A stretch of DNA of 64,000 bases, taken from the NCBI GenBank assembly GCA_032622095.1, contig CP136061.1, positions 24,058,991 through 24,122,990 on the forward strand, written 5' to 3'. Origin of the DNA: Siphonodentalium dalli (taxonomy: Eukaryota > Mollusca > Scaphopoda > Gadilida > Siphonodentaliidae). The notes under the pieces are model-generated. The model was not told the origin of the DNA. It worked only from the letters and a program-made list of their open reading frames with translations, and did no database searches. A program made the translations under genes and the position numbers. Positions 23,294-33,928 of the stretch are shown piece after piece. Each line of letters begins with the position of its first letter. Position 1 is the first letter of the stretch.

Positions 23294-23426
23294 AATGAAT
23301 GCCTTGTCGTTGACTATGTCAAAATAGTGGTCCTCGATGAGGAATAGTCCACTCGCCTGCTGCTCGTGGACTATTCCTCCTCGAGGACCACTATTTTGGC
23401 ATAGTCAACTCCAAGCCATTCATTCT
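23294..23426. mobile_element. ~133-bp near-perfect foldback element
   Basis: The left arm from AATGAATGCCTTGTCGTTGA to GGAATAGTCCAC pairs with a right arm from GTGGACTATTCC to CATTCATT. That is about 57 bp with few mismatches around a ~13-base loop. The outer ~20 bp is less well matched than the inner part. It encodes nothing. It could be a small foldback transposon or a hairpin-RNA source. Confidence 0.75.
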
Positions 23427-23621
23427 CTATATAATAGTTAGGAACGTCCTATAGACATAATAGTCACGAACCTTCACAGTTGACGGATTACATTACAATG
23501 TGAACACGACTAGCATAAATATTTTAGCTGGCGATTAACAAGAAGGCAGCCAGTAGGTCAGTCAGTCGGACAGTCAGTCAGAATGCACCATGCCAGAGAA
23601 TAGTCCGGGAATGGACCAGGC

Positions 23622-23652
23622 CATCCCATATAAAAATGTACCTGGGTAAATC
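23622..23652 (+). repeat. 31-bp sequence repeated inverted at 38568-38598
   Basis: It begins CATCCCATATAAAAATGTAC and continues CTGGGTAAATC. The exact reverse complement ends the ACCTGGGT-rich block at 38598. Both copies mark the outer edge of a stretch rich in ACCTGGGT. They may be termini of two elements of one family in opposite orientation, or terminal inverted repeats of one ~15-kb unit. Confidence 0.7.
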
Positions 23653-24465
23653 CACCCAGGTTTTTTGGGCCGAAACCCAGGTAAAATCTATCTACCAAGA
23701 CATCCACCAACCATCAAGACCCCGCGAAACCTGGGTTTTTACCATGATTTACCCACCTGAAACTGGATAAAAACCCTGGTATTGATAAACCTGGGTGTAA
23801 TTACCCAGGTGACCACACCCAGGTGTACCATACCTGGTTGTTTCCCACCCAGGTGTACCCTGGTGTTTCCCACCTGGGTGTTTCCCCACCCAGGTGTACC
23901 ATGGTGTTATTCACCCAGGTTTACCCTGATGTTTCCTACCTGGGTGTTTCCCACCCAGGTTACCTTGGTGTTATTCACCCAGGTGTACCCTGGTGTTTCC
24001 TACCTGGGTGTTTCCCACCAGGTTACCTTGGTGTTATTCACCCAGGTGTACCCTGGTGTTTCCTACCTGGGTGTTCCCACTTTGGTGTTATTCACCCAGG
24101 TGTACCCTGATGTTTCCTACCTGGGTGTTCCCCACCCAGGTGTACCTTGATGTTTCCAACCCAGGTGTACCTTGGTGTTTACTTACGCCGGTGTACCTTG
24201 GTGTTTTCTTACCCAGGTGGATTTCCCATTGAGATGCACCTGGGTTAGAAAACCCCAAGGTACACCCAGGTAAGGAAACACCAAGGTACACCTGGGCAGG
24301 AAAACACCAAGGTACACCTGGGTAAGAAAACACCAAGGTACACCTGGGTAAGAAAACACCAAGGTACAACTGGGTGGGAAACACCAAGGTACACATGGGT
24401 AGGAAACACCAAGGAACACCTGGGTGAATAACACCAAGGTACACCTGGGTGGGGATACCAAAGTG
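23653..24465. repeat. Palindromic CCTGGGTG minisatellite
   Basis: From about 23800 to 24230 the plus strand repeats CACCCAGGTGTACCCTGGTG with TTTCCTACCTGGGTG in sub-units of ~21 bp that group into ~62-bp blocks. From about 24235 to 24460 the orientation flips and a ~26-bp unit (GAAAACACCAAGGTACACCT) repeats about eight times. The array is thus an inverted pair meeting near 24230. Open frames of up to 131 codons on both strands, rich in GVSYLG and PWCF, are translated repeats with no protein support. Confidence 0.9.
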
Positions 24466-25639
24466 AAATGATGAGGATGGCAATGAAGTAGATTTTGATG
24501 GGATGCAGGGGTATTGTTATCAATGGAGTTGTTTTAGTACAATAGAACATTAAGGAAACTGATTGTGCAGCAATACAAGTTTATTCAAGGACAACAAACT
24601 AACTAAAGATAAAATACATGTATAGAAACACATGTAATATATAAATATATAAACTCATTAAACTGCATGGGTTAAAACTTACTGACAACAAGAGTTGGGT
24701 TAAAATTTTGAATAAAAAACACTTGCAAAGTCCCTCTTCATACATGTATATGGTATGTTAGGCAAGTTACATGTACATGTAGTTGCAATGTATACCGGTA
24801 CATGACATACCGGTGGATACATAAATCATTATTTTAGTTCCAATGTCATTTACCAGAATACATGTACATGTTGTACCTTGCAACTACATCTACAGTGAGG
24901 TAGTTTTGTCTCATTTAAACTTTCTAAATGGGTTTCTCCCTTTGAATGACATAAACTAATGTGAGTATACACATGAGCTGTGGTGTGAAATACACACCAA
25001 AAAATTATTTCTTAGTCTGAGGACATGTTTCCTGTCATTATCTTACTGCTTACAAATATAGATTTGTAATAATGTGCTGTAATGCTCCAGAAATAGTCAT
25101 ATTTTGTCCTGGTTCATAAGAACATATTATTTCTTAGTGTTAGAAGGACATGTTGTCTGTTATTATTTGACTCATAAACCCCCAAATGTACATGTAAACA
25201 GAACATTTGGGAAAGAGACACACCATCTTTATCCTTTTTTATATCAGTACTCAGTAGCAATATTGATCAGATAGCAAAATATGCTACAAATAGATTTCAG
25301 ATGGTAGAGATTAAACAATCACATTAATTGCACCAACTCGAAACAGTTAACATACCCTGTAGAATACAGACTATAATCAAGGAAGGTGTCACACACACCC
25401 CCACCCCACTTTGGTATGCGATATTCAAGCCATTTTCAGGTGGTATGCTATATACATGTACATACCCAATGTTATCTGGTACTAGGATTTCACACGGCAA
25501 TATAACCGGCATTCACGATTCAGCAAAAAGGCTAGTATGCAGATATAATAGCAGAAAATTATACAAATTTTGAGTATTTTCCAGCTTAAACAGACCCAAG
25601 TGATATATTTTTATCTAATTCAGTCTAATGGCTCTTGAT
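24466..25639. other. Unassigned AT-rich sequence with many TACATGTA motifs
   Basis: No gene was recognised. The palindromic word TACATGTA and its extension TACATGTACATG recur (near 24617, 24743, 24770, 24862, 25190 and 25451). This is a known compositional habit of several mollusc genomes and carries no specific function here. Confidence 0.4.
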
Positions 25640-26044
25640 ATATTGATGTTTTGGATACTATTTCAGCAAATGTGAGAAAAAGTGGCTTCATTGGGGCATC
25701 AGCTTGTCTGAAAAATATATCAAGGTCCCCTAAATCCGATACTACATTTCAGAACAATCCAACAAGTGTCCCATGAAATGGTGGATAATAAACTATCATA
25801 CCAAATTTGATTCAGATTTGATCACACAAACCAAAATTATGATGCGGAAACCAGAAATTAACACGATTCTAAGTCGAAAAAGGGCCATAATTCTCGCAAA
25901 AATGGGCGGAGCACACCCATATTCGAACTTGACCTGTATTTTGGTCTCATAAACTTACATACCACTTACCATTTGGTTCAGATATGATCACACAAACTGA
26001 AGTTATCATCCGGAAACCTACAATTTTCAAAGTTTAAATGTCTA
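25640..26044 (+). repeat. Dispersed-repeat-like stretch with internal duplication
   Basis: Two diverged copies of CCAAATTTGATTCAGATTTG followed by ATCACACAAACC and GCGGAAACC lie about 170 bp apart (25800 and 25970). Between them is AAGGGCCATAATTCTCGCAA, a phrase resembling interspersed repeats common in bivalve DNA. No RNA polymerase III boxes were identified with confidence, so it is not called a SINE. Confidence 0.4.
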
Positions 26045-26047
26045 TTA

Positions 26048-26435
26048 GGCGACACCAATTTTTAAGTCTGGTTTACGAACATGTGGGCTGATGTGGGGAG
26101 AACAAAAGTAGATGCAGGAGGGAAAAAAAATAAAAATAAAAAAAATTGTCCCCCCAATTTATATCAAGTAAATCTTGAAATTTTACATAAATTTTACAAA
26201 AATTGTGAAAAAAAACTTTTCGAATGAAATTCTGAACCAAACAAGACATTTATTGTCATGAAATACATGAAAATATGGATCTGCAAATGATCATAAGCAG
26301 AACCGGATGCGACAGCACATGAAAATCAGTACGCATGTAATTATTTTTGGGACAAAAAAGTTAAATTTTTTTTCATGAAATGGAAAAAAAGTTGTAGGAG
26401 GTGTTCGTAAACCGGACTTAAAAATTGGTGTCGCC
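26048..26435 (+). mobile_element. PIF/Harbinger-like miniature element, copy 1 (388 bp)
   Basis: The terminal inverted repeats begin GGCGACACCAATTTTTAAGT and the element ends with ACTTAAAAATTGGTGTCGCC. It is flanked on both sides by TTA (26045-26047 and 26436-26438). A TWA target duplication is the habit of PIF/Harbinger transposons. The interior (AAAGTAGATGCAGGAGGG, CCCCCCAATTTATATCAAGT, GCAGAACCGGATGCGACAGC) matches the 33577 copy in inverse orientation. No transposase is present, so it depends on a helper. Confidence 0.85.
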
Positions 26436-26469
26436 TTATGTGTATATAACTCATATAGCTAACTATTAA

Positions 26470-27001
26470 AGGTGCTCAATCAGATTCGATGGTCCCCATA
26501 TAATTAGATTCCAACAACAACATTTTTTTTAGAAATGCTGCTTCAGTTATCAGAATCGATTAATTGCCCAAAAATAATGCTAACCACTGTCAACTACATG
26601 TATAGTATAAAATTGCCTGATACGTTATATTTATCAACATGCTGTTCGACGAAGTTTGACCTTATTATCAACACAAATCCTCTTCATTTTAGAGTTATCC
26701 ATCTTCATCCGCAATTTGGTCTGAGACCGTCGGCTCGTCAAATTTTTCTGGGCCACTATTAAGTATCGATGGTGATAAATATTAAAATTTCAAAAATCGA
26801 TATCTAATAACTCTGAGCTTTGATACATGTAGGTGGGTCCCTCGACTTGATTAAAATATGTATACTTTAGTTGACAGTGGTTAGCATTATTTTAGGGCAA
26901 TTAATCAATTCTGATACCGTAACTGAAGCAGCCTTTCTAAATACAAATGTATAATGTTGGAATCTGATTATATGGGTATCATCGAACCGGATTGAGTACC
27001 T
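26470..27001. mobile_element. piggyBac-like miniature element with TTAA target duplication (532 bp)
   Basis: It starts AGGTGCTCAATCAGATTCGA and ends GGATTGAGTACCT, flanked by TTAA on both sides (26466-26469 and 27002-27005). The inverted arms are ~135 bp each and well matched (for example TGCTAACCACTGTCAACT at 26577 against its complement near 26872). The ~265-bp middle holds no transposase. TTAA duplication is characteristic of piggyBac transposases, so mobilisation by one is the likely origin. Short arms with TTAA can also occur in unrelated elements. Confidence 0.75.
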
Positions 27002-27005
27002 TTAA

Positions 27006-27677
27006 AATGAACTGTATCCAGTATAAACATGTTAAACCTGATAATTAATTAGAGCATGCAGTCCCTGTTGACATGCGGTATCCGCTGGTAATCTTACCAC
27101 AGTAATATGTGTTAACTGTGATAACCAAGTTAATTGTTTTTACCACAAAAATTCTGAATGCTATCTAGACATTTTGAAACAATAAAAAAAAATTCTGGTG
27201 TGGTTACAATGTCAACTTTAAAACAAAATTCATATAAACATCGCATGAAAAATACAGCCTAACTGCAAATGTGAGGTGGACCACATTCTGCGGCAGTATA
27301 ACTGACTGCGGTTGATCGCATGAACACGCCTGAATACTGCAGTATTACCCGGTGGTCAACCTTTATAAGGCGAGTTGATTAATTAAAGCATAGCTGTAAT
27401 TTTACATGTATGTTCTATAGACTTTGTTGGGAAAGAGAATATAGCTGTGCGACAATGGATGATATTTCCCCACCTCAGCAGGTGTCGAGTACAGAAAAAT
27501 ATACCAAACATACCGGTAGTCTGTTAATCCTGATGAGCTAAGTTAGAAATTTTTCAATCGAAACCTCATAAAAAAAAATATAAATTCAGTTCTCAATTTT
27601 CGAACACTTCTAGGAAATTGTTCAAAAATATTGTTAAAAGATGCCCATTCGATTTGACACTGTAAATATACCCTGTT
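27006..27677. other. Unassigned sequence
   Basis: No gene was recognised. There are weak inverted similarities (GCGGTATCCGCTGGTAATCT near 27074; GCAGTATTACCCGGTGGTCA near 27339), too short to define an element. Confidence 0.35.
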
Positions 27678-27801
27678 CAAGTGTTCCTGCTAATGTGCTA
27701 TTATGCGGTTGGGTCCTGCTTAATTGCTATGAATTGCACTACCCGCATCATAGCAATTCAGCAGGACCACCAGCATCATAGCATATTAGCAGGACCACTT
27801 G
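27678..27801. mobile_element. ~124-bp foldback element (TCCTGCTAAT)
   Basis: The left arm CAAGTGTTCCTGCTAATGTG continuing to GCTTAATTGCTATGA pairs with the right arm from TCATAGCAATTCAGCAGGAC to GTCCTGC-complement CTTG, about 50 bp per arm with scattered mismatches. Each arm itself contains the word TCCTGCT(T)AAT twice. It is non-coding. Confidence 0.65.
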
Positions 27802-28231
27802 GCCAGTGGTAAAATACTAAAATAGTTTGTTTTCCATACGGATATGTGTTTTCAAATAATCATGTAATGATATCTAACATACATGTATATGATCCTATTT
27901 ATAGGTTTTATTCATCACGGCCAGATAAACTTTGTATACAGACAGTTTTACCAAACTTAGAATTTTTATTAGGTGCTTTCATTGTAGCTGTAATTACTAG
28001 TATTAAAAGAGTGCTCAATAAAGTTTGTTTTATCATTTATGCTCATTTGAAATTTGGATGCTATTTAATTCTGTTTATCTATATAATTGGCTGCACTGCT
28101 AAATTTTGACTCATTTCAGTCATTTGATGTCAGTACATGTACATGTAGTTGTCCATCGAAATGGCGAACACAACCAAAGACAAATTACAAGAGGAAAGAC
28201 AACAAATAAATTTGATGTGCACTAAAACAGA
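27802..28231. other. Unassigned AT-rich sequence
   Basis: An 87-codon frame at 27846-28109 (+) is hydrophobic but has no family motif, no Kozak support and AT-driven composition. It is not called as a gene. Confidence 0.35.
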
Positions 28232-28233
28232 TA

Positions 28234-28395
28234 CAGTAGTGCCCTAAGAAATCGACCCCTTAACCACAGCAGAATTATGTGTAACTTTTCAGGATTTAGT
28301 CGGATATATGGCTTGTTGCCATTCATCGGAAAGCTCTCCCCGAGTTACCCGTAATTCTGCTGTGGTTAAGGAGTCGATTAATTAGAGCATTACTG
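28234..28395. mobile_element. Tc1/mariner-type miniature element, copy 1 (162 bp)
   Basis: The ends are CAGTAGTGCCCTAAGAAATC and the inverted GATTAATTAGAGCATTACTG, flanked by TA on both sides. The long arms (TCCTTAACCACAGCAGAATT) nearly meet in the middle. The same arms make up the 30421 element. CAGT termini with a TA duplication fit Tc1/mariner-derived miniatures. Confidence 0.8.
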
Positions 28396-28397
28396 TA

Positions 28398-29000
28398 GTT
28401 ACAAATGTATGTCTAGCCTCTTGTGAAGTGTTGTGTCACTAATAAGATCTTTAATTCACATACACATGTACTATATACCCGTTCAAGCGTTTACAAGTGT
28501 CACTGTGTTAGTATAGAGAAACTGACCAAAAGTTTTGGTAGTATATAATATAGGCTAGCACTGCACCTGGGCTACATGTACATGTACTGTAAGTGATTTT
28601 ATTACACGATCCTACCATTATTCCATTCAATAAACCCATTCTATAAATTGTGATATTAAACGTTCGTTTAATAACAGGAAATAGTGCCAGGTGACCTTTG
28701 ACTTCCGGTTTACCGTCTTTTAACATTCCGTACGCTACGTCTCAAAAATACTATGACTTCCAATATTTTTCCAACAAACTATCATGACTGAAGAATTTGA
28801 AAAGTTATGTTATTAAATATACGCCATTAAAAGCGCCAAAATAGTCTTTATTTATATGGGACTATTTCTTTACGCGGGCAAACAACGAATAGTTACGTGA
28901 AACGTCATCGCATGTCTTATAGAAGCCGATGTTAGTTTCTCGTTCCATTTGTTGATTTAAGTATGTTTTGTCGATGTTTTGGATCATGTAATAAATAGAA
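28398..29000. other. Unassigned sequence
   Basis: A 72-codon minus-strand frame (28508-28726) shows no family resemblance. No repeat was identified apart from TACATGTACATG words. Confidence 0.35.
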
Positions 29001-29132
29001 TCTACAACTCGTCCCCAGTTTATAGCGGAAATTACAAAACTCGTCCAGTAAATTAGGTCTGGACCTCGCCAAAGACCTAATTTACTGGACTCGTTTTGTA
29101 AATTCCGCTATAAACTGGGGACTCGTTGTAGA
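29001..29132. mobile_element. 132-bp near-perfect foldback element
   Basis: A 60-bp arm starting TCTACAACTCGTCCCCAGTT and ending GTAAATTAGGTCT pairs with a 60-bp arm ending ACTCGTTGTAGA, leaving a ~12-base loop. Only a few mismatches are seen, mostly at positions of the repeated word ACTCGT. No coding content is present. The recurrence of ACTCGT at two places per arm hints that it grew from a smaller palindrome. Confidence 0.8.
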
Positions 29133-30418
29133 TCCTCTATATAATGTACTATTTTTATATTCTGCCGTGAAAGTGTTGCTGAATGAAATTTAAGATTACC
29201 CCGATATTCTAAGTCCGCTCGACTAAGATGGGGTTTTTCTCGAAAACTGATATCTGAATATACATGTCGTCTTCCACTGGTTGGTATTCCCTCTAAATTG
29301 ACTAATTTTAACTGATTAGATTACCCCTGATATGGAAAACTCTAACTGTTATAGCCCGATGAGCGGTTTACTGCCAACAGCGGTGATGATATGATGACCA
29401 GCGTTGTGCATGGCATATGTTGATCCAGGTAAGAATGCTACCATACATTCCAAACATTCATTAAATATCTTATTAATAGTAACCCAAACTACACAAGAGA
29501 CTAGTATAACTAAGATTGGGCTCGATTAATGATGTGACACTTTCAGTACTTCATTTACTAGTAGCCTGGTACTGGTGGGCCTGGCTACAGATATTTGTTT
29601 GGCGTGTTTGAGGCCTGTGGCACAAGGGCAGCAGAATCAATTAAAATTTCTCTTATTGTAGTGTAGTACATGTACATGAATAGTACCGGTAGTACAGCAC
29701 ACAAAGAGGTATATATAGTACCGGCACATGTACATGTATTCTCTCTGTTTTCACACATGTTTTTTTTCAATTTAACAACATGAGTCTTTTATGACACATA
29801 ATAAAGTGAAAGTAGGCCTACATGTATATAATGTGCACACAGTATACCGGTACATGTACTGATATATTACATTGCAATACAGTCCGAGTACAATGATATA
29901 GCAAAATTATGCATAGTAGAATAACAACCTTTTGTACAAACAGTCCTGACAATGATATACCGGGATATCATGGTGATAGTTCATACATTTGGAATTAGCG
30001 AATACCCGAGTTTGTGGTTAGACCGCTTCATGCGATGTTTATGTGAATTTTTATTTTTAAGTCGGCATTGCATACGGTAGTCCTATAAACCACACCAGAG
30101 AATAGCAAATGTCGGTCAGTGACCAACTTCTTATGTTTATGCAATCGATACAATCAGGTTCTGCTTTTGATGTCCAGTTCGATATTTGTGGTGTGTTCTT
30201 GTACAAAAATATAATTCTAACTAATGCGCCAAAAATCAGGTTTATAAATTTATCCATTCTTGAGCAAGAGCAAATCGTAAAACTTGTATGGTATAACATT
30301 CCAAACTGAGTATTTCTGCTATCGAACCATATGATAATAATGTTGAACCGGACATCGAAATCTGAACCGCATTTATGGATTGCAGCACGTGATGTTGAAT
30401 AAACAGTTATAGAGGATA
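29133..30418. other. Unassigned sequence with dense TACATGTA/ACCGGTA words
   Basis: No gene was recognised. Words such as ACATGTACATG and TACCGGTACATG recur near 29667, 29690, 29728 and 29845. Overlapping open frames of 60-80 codons on both strands at 30057-30309 lack motifs. Confidence 0.35.
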
Positions 30419-30420
30419 TA

Positions 30421-30637
30421 CAGTAATGCTCTAATTAATCGACTCCTTAACTACAGCAGAATTATGGGTAACTTTTCAGGATTTTGGTCGGAAATATGGG
30501 TTGATGCCATTCATCGGAAAGCTCTCGGTGAGAGCTTCCGATGAATGGCAACAAGCCATATTTCGGACTAAATCCTGAAAAGTTACCCATAATTCTGCTG
30601 TAGATAAGGAGTCGATTAATTAGCTCTAGAATTACTG
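30421..30637. mobile_element. Tc1/mariner-type miniature element, copy 2 (217 bp)
   Basis: It starts CAGTAATGCTCTAATTAATC and ends with the inverted form GATTAATTAGCTCTAGAATTACTG, flanked by TA (30419-30420 and 30638-30639). The arms are longer and better paired than in copy 1 and include AACTTTTCAGGATTT and GCCATTCATCGGAAAGCTCT, giving an almost full-length fold-back. The larger size shows that copy 1 has lost internal sequence or arisen from a different palindrome state. Confidence 0.85.
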
Positions 30638-30639
30638 TA

Positions 30640-31736
30640 ACATGGTTTATAATATACAAATGTATACTGTATGGGAAACATCAGAGGTTTACAAAGTAAT
30701 AAAAACAGTTGATTTGTTCTTTATTCTTGTGGTTATATACACATACATGTATTCTAAAAATAAATGTCCTTTACAACGTGGATCAATGAAATGCGGTTGT
30801 TGCATTTAAAATGCATTGAGGGTGCATTGTGTCACGCCACTTTGTAAATGCCTTAATGACAGCATTTAAATTAAATGCACTGCATTGGGAATAATCGCAG
30901 TCGCATTGAAATTACCGATCATTGCTCCGAAAAAGTATACTAGTATGAACACCCAAATAACGATACGATAGTGTATTTTGCAATTTTAGTTTTAATTTTG
31001 TTTAATTTAAATTCACATCTGAATAATTCTGTGTTATTTTCCCACTCCTGGTGTACATGTATATGTTCGGAATCGGACATTCATGATGTAGTTTTCCATT
31101 CAAAATGGAATAAACATAAATAAACACTGTTGACATTAATTGTTTTACAATCAGAATCTGAGAATCATGATTCTCATTTTGATTCTAGTAAAAAGTCTTG
31201 ATTCCCTGTAGAAAGTGAAACACTAACATTTTGATTATTGCAAAACATCTGATGGATTTTAAGGCCTGCATCAAGACATTTGTTTGTGAATAAATCAAGG
31301 TAAATGTGTTAAAATATGAACGCATTTACAAATGCGTTGCTCCAAAATCGCAAAGTAGATTTGAACATGTGGTCGCTTTTCTAAGAAATTTGTGAGTGGT
31401 CTGTACATGTACATACATGTAAGTTACTTGACCAACTACACGAGGAGTCGAGGGACACAATCAATGAGGACGTTTGTACTAACAAATATTTTTTTACGCA
31501 AGGAACGAACACAAGGCCAATTTCTTAATTTATATTATGAGCCAACAAGACAGATCGTAAATCGCTGTTATATGACAATATATGTGGCCATCATAATGGT
31601 CGACAGGCATGACCCAACAAAAACCAATCTGTCAGGCCAATATAAAGAAGTCGCGACTTATTGCTGGTGGAACCTATTAAAGGCATCGTTCCATTTCGTT
31701 AATAACAACTTACATGTAACATTCACCTCCACCTCT
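30640..31736. other. Unassigned sequence
   Basis: It includes a cluster of GCATTTAAA/TGCATTG words at 30795-30920 that may be a worn short repeat. The 121-codon frame at 31392-31757 (+) has no recognisable domain and runs into the next element. Confidence 0.35.
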
Positions 31737-32674
31737 TTACTCTTGGGCTCCAAATAAACATGCATGCACCAGCTGCATGCACGTTTATTATTTTTCTTGG
31801 GAAATCCCACCCCCCCCCCCCCTGCACAGTGCTTATTTGGGTCTGCACGTTTATTAATATTTTGAAGCTATGAAAATTTAAATCAGCACAAATTCAAGAT
31901 TTCTCTATGATTCAGATGTAAAAATGATCAACACGTCTACATTAGTTACTAGCTAAACAAGACATTTTGTCATATGTGTATACTTTACTGTGAAATTGCG
32001 TTTCTTCCGTTCTCCATGAACGGATTCTCAAAATGTTTGGTTTTCCAAAAAACAAGGATTCGAACTGTCTGAACTGAACTCCATGCGTTCGTTTAAATAG
32101 ATGCATAAATAGTGGGAAAGACATACAATCCTAGTTCATAATGAATTTAAGTATATAAATATAAATAATAAACGGCGGATTCAACGTGGTCATGGGTTTT
32201 GACCGCGTTAAAAAAATCAGCAAACTCTGCATGAACCCCGAAGTTTGCTGATTTTTTCTCGCGGTCAAAACCCCATGACCGCCGTTCATTTCTTATATGA
32301 ATAACACAATTTAAGATTGGTGAATTATTTCTTTTGGTTAATTTAATAAACGTACAGGACCAAATAACGATCGTACAGGTGGGAATTTTACCTCAATTTT
32401 AATAATCGTACATTAGGCACTCAAGAGTACATATTCAAGTATGTGGCAAACCAAAAAAACACCACATGATACATACATGTACCTGTACTACATGTTGACT
32501 CGTATACTTGAACCTGCTATAAAAATTATTTGGTTAACCTGAAACCACAGCTGATGTTTTGCTCAGAGTTCCCCCTGCACTATTATTTGGGTATGTACTT
32601 TTATTAACTTTCAATGGAATTTCCCCCCTGCACTATTATTTGGGCCTGCACTTTTATTTGGAGCCTGAGAGTAA
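31737..32674. mobile_element. ~940-bp element with ~90-bp inverted ends (GGCTCCAAATAAA)
   Basis: The left end TTACTCTTGGGCTCCAAATA and the inverted right end TATTTGGAGCCTGAGAGTAA match, followed inward on both sides by TGCACGTTTATTA/TGCACTATTATTTGGG and poly-C (31811 on; 32628 on). The inward repeats CCCTGCACTATTATTTGGG are duplicated on the right side (about 32573 and 32628). The middle carries another foldback element. No coding frame was recognised. Confidence 0.6.
32171..32287. mobile_element. ~117-bp foldback element nested in the previous element
   Basis: Arms GGTCATGGGTTTTGACCGCG plus AAAAAATCAGCAAACT pair with AGTTTGCTGATTTTTT plus CGCGGTCAAAACCCCATGAC around a ~14-base loop, with AACGGCG/CGCCGTT at the outer edges. 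It lies inside the 31737-32674 element, so it is probably the younger insertion. Confidence 0.75.
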
Positions 32675-32710
32675 GTTGCATTGACATTTATTTTCACGAA
32701 TTACCATGCC

Positions 32711-33403
32711 AAGGCCAAAGAAAAAAGATTGTATGTTTCCGGTAACATAGCGAAAAAATTAGGGTAGGTAGGTAGGGAATTTTTTTTATTTTATTTTATT
32801 TTGATATTTTTTATCCAGCTGCAGAAATATTGAACTACCTCAACCAAAGTGACATAAAATGCCAACCCGTGCCATGGGGAAAGTATTACTTGATCAACAC
32901 AGTGGAAATATACATTAAGATTGATAAAAAATCAAACTTACTTCATGCTTACGTATGTTTTTTATTATTCACATACCACATTTTCATAAGTTTGGCTATA
33001 AACTTGGTACAAAATTGATGTCACTAACTTTTTATAAGAATTTTACCAATAATACCGCAATTATACCGTACATGTATTGTGACGATTACATCCCATTGTC
33101 TGGGGGTAGCCAGTACGCCCGAGCATGCCTGGTTTTTGGAAACAGTAGCTACATGTATACCCCTAATATATGCAGTGATAACCTCTTTACATGTATATAT
33201 ACAGATACACACCCACCATGTCTGTTGATAGTGTTCCATAAGTCCCAAACAAGACATAAAGCAGGCAGGAGATCCACTCTCAGGAAATTAAAATTGCGAA
33301 AATTTTGACTTTTTCTCAAAATATCAATAAAAAGTTTAGGGTCGGCGGGTTATTTTTAGGGTCGGTCGATGTACGGAAACATAGTATCTTTTTTCTCTGG
33401 CCT
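32711..33403. mobile_element. ~690-bp inverted-repeat element (GGCCAAAGAAAAAAGAT)
   Basis: The left end AAGGCCAAAGAAAAAAGATT, followed by GTATGTTTCCGGTA, mirrors the right end TATGTTTCCG-complement, ATCTTTTTTCTCTGGCCT. Inward lie GGGTAGGTAGGTAGGG on the left and AGGGTCGGCGGG and AGGGTCGGTCG on the right. The interior has open frames of 62-117 codons without motifs. It is probably a non-autonomous DNA element. Confidence 0.55.
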
Positions 33404-33576
33404 AAGGAACATTGCAACTGGTTTGAAGTAACATGACCGCGTTGCGTCAACACTGGAACTGCATTGATGGTAATTTTCAACATGGTCTCACTGAGGTTCT
33501 ATCAAATATAAATACTAGTATGGTTGAGGGAGACAATATTTTGAGAATATGTGAACCTGTGTTAACATGAGCCTAA

Positions 33577-33925
33577 GGCGACACCAATTTTTAAGTCTGG
33601 TTTACGAACACCTCCTACAAAATTTAACTTTTTTTGTCCCAAAATATTTTACACGCGTACTGATTTTCATGTGCTGTCGCATCCGGTTCTGCTTATGATC
33701 ATTTACAGTTTCATGTATTTCATGACAAGATATGTCTTGTTTGGTTTGAACAGAATTTCATTCAAAAACATTTTTTCACAATTTTTGTAAAATTTATGTA
33801 AAATTCCACGATTTACTTGATATAAATTGGGGGGACAATCTTTTTTATTTTTATTTTTTTCCCTCCGGCATCTACTTTTTTTCTCCCCACATTATCGTAA
33901 ACCAGACTTAAAAATTGGTGTCGCT
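33577..33925 (-). mobile_element. PIF/Harbinger-like miniature element, copy 2 (349 bp)
   Basis: It has the same termini as copy 1 (GGCGACACCAATTTTTAAGT), here flanked by TAA on both sides (33574-33576 and 33926-33928). The interior is the reverse complement of the 26048 copy, about 40 bp shorter. The terminal CGCC is CGCT at the right end. Two copies with different TWA duplications are good evidence of independent insertions of one family. Confidence 0.85.
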
Positions 33926-33928
33926 TAA

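Noticed and set aside
23782-24550. Proline/tryptophan-rich proteins of 92-131 residues on both strands
   Set aside because: They are translations of the CCTGGGTG minisatellite and run in several frames and both strands at once.
27846-28109. 87-residue hydrophobic protein
   Set aside because: AT-driven composition and no conserved motif or splice context. Hydrophobic residues are expected from T-rich codons.
31392-31757. 121-codon open frame as a gene
   Set aside because: No domain, and it overlaps the left end of an inverted-repeat element and TACATGTA-rich DNA.
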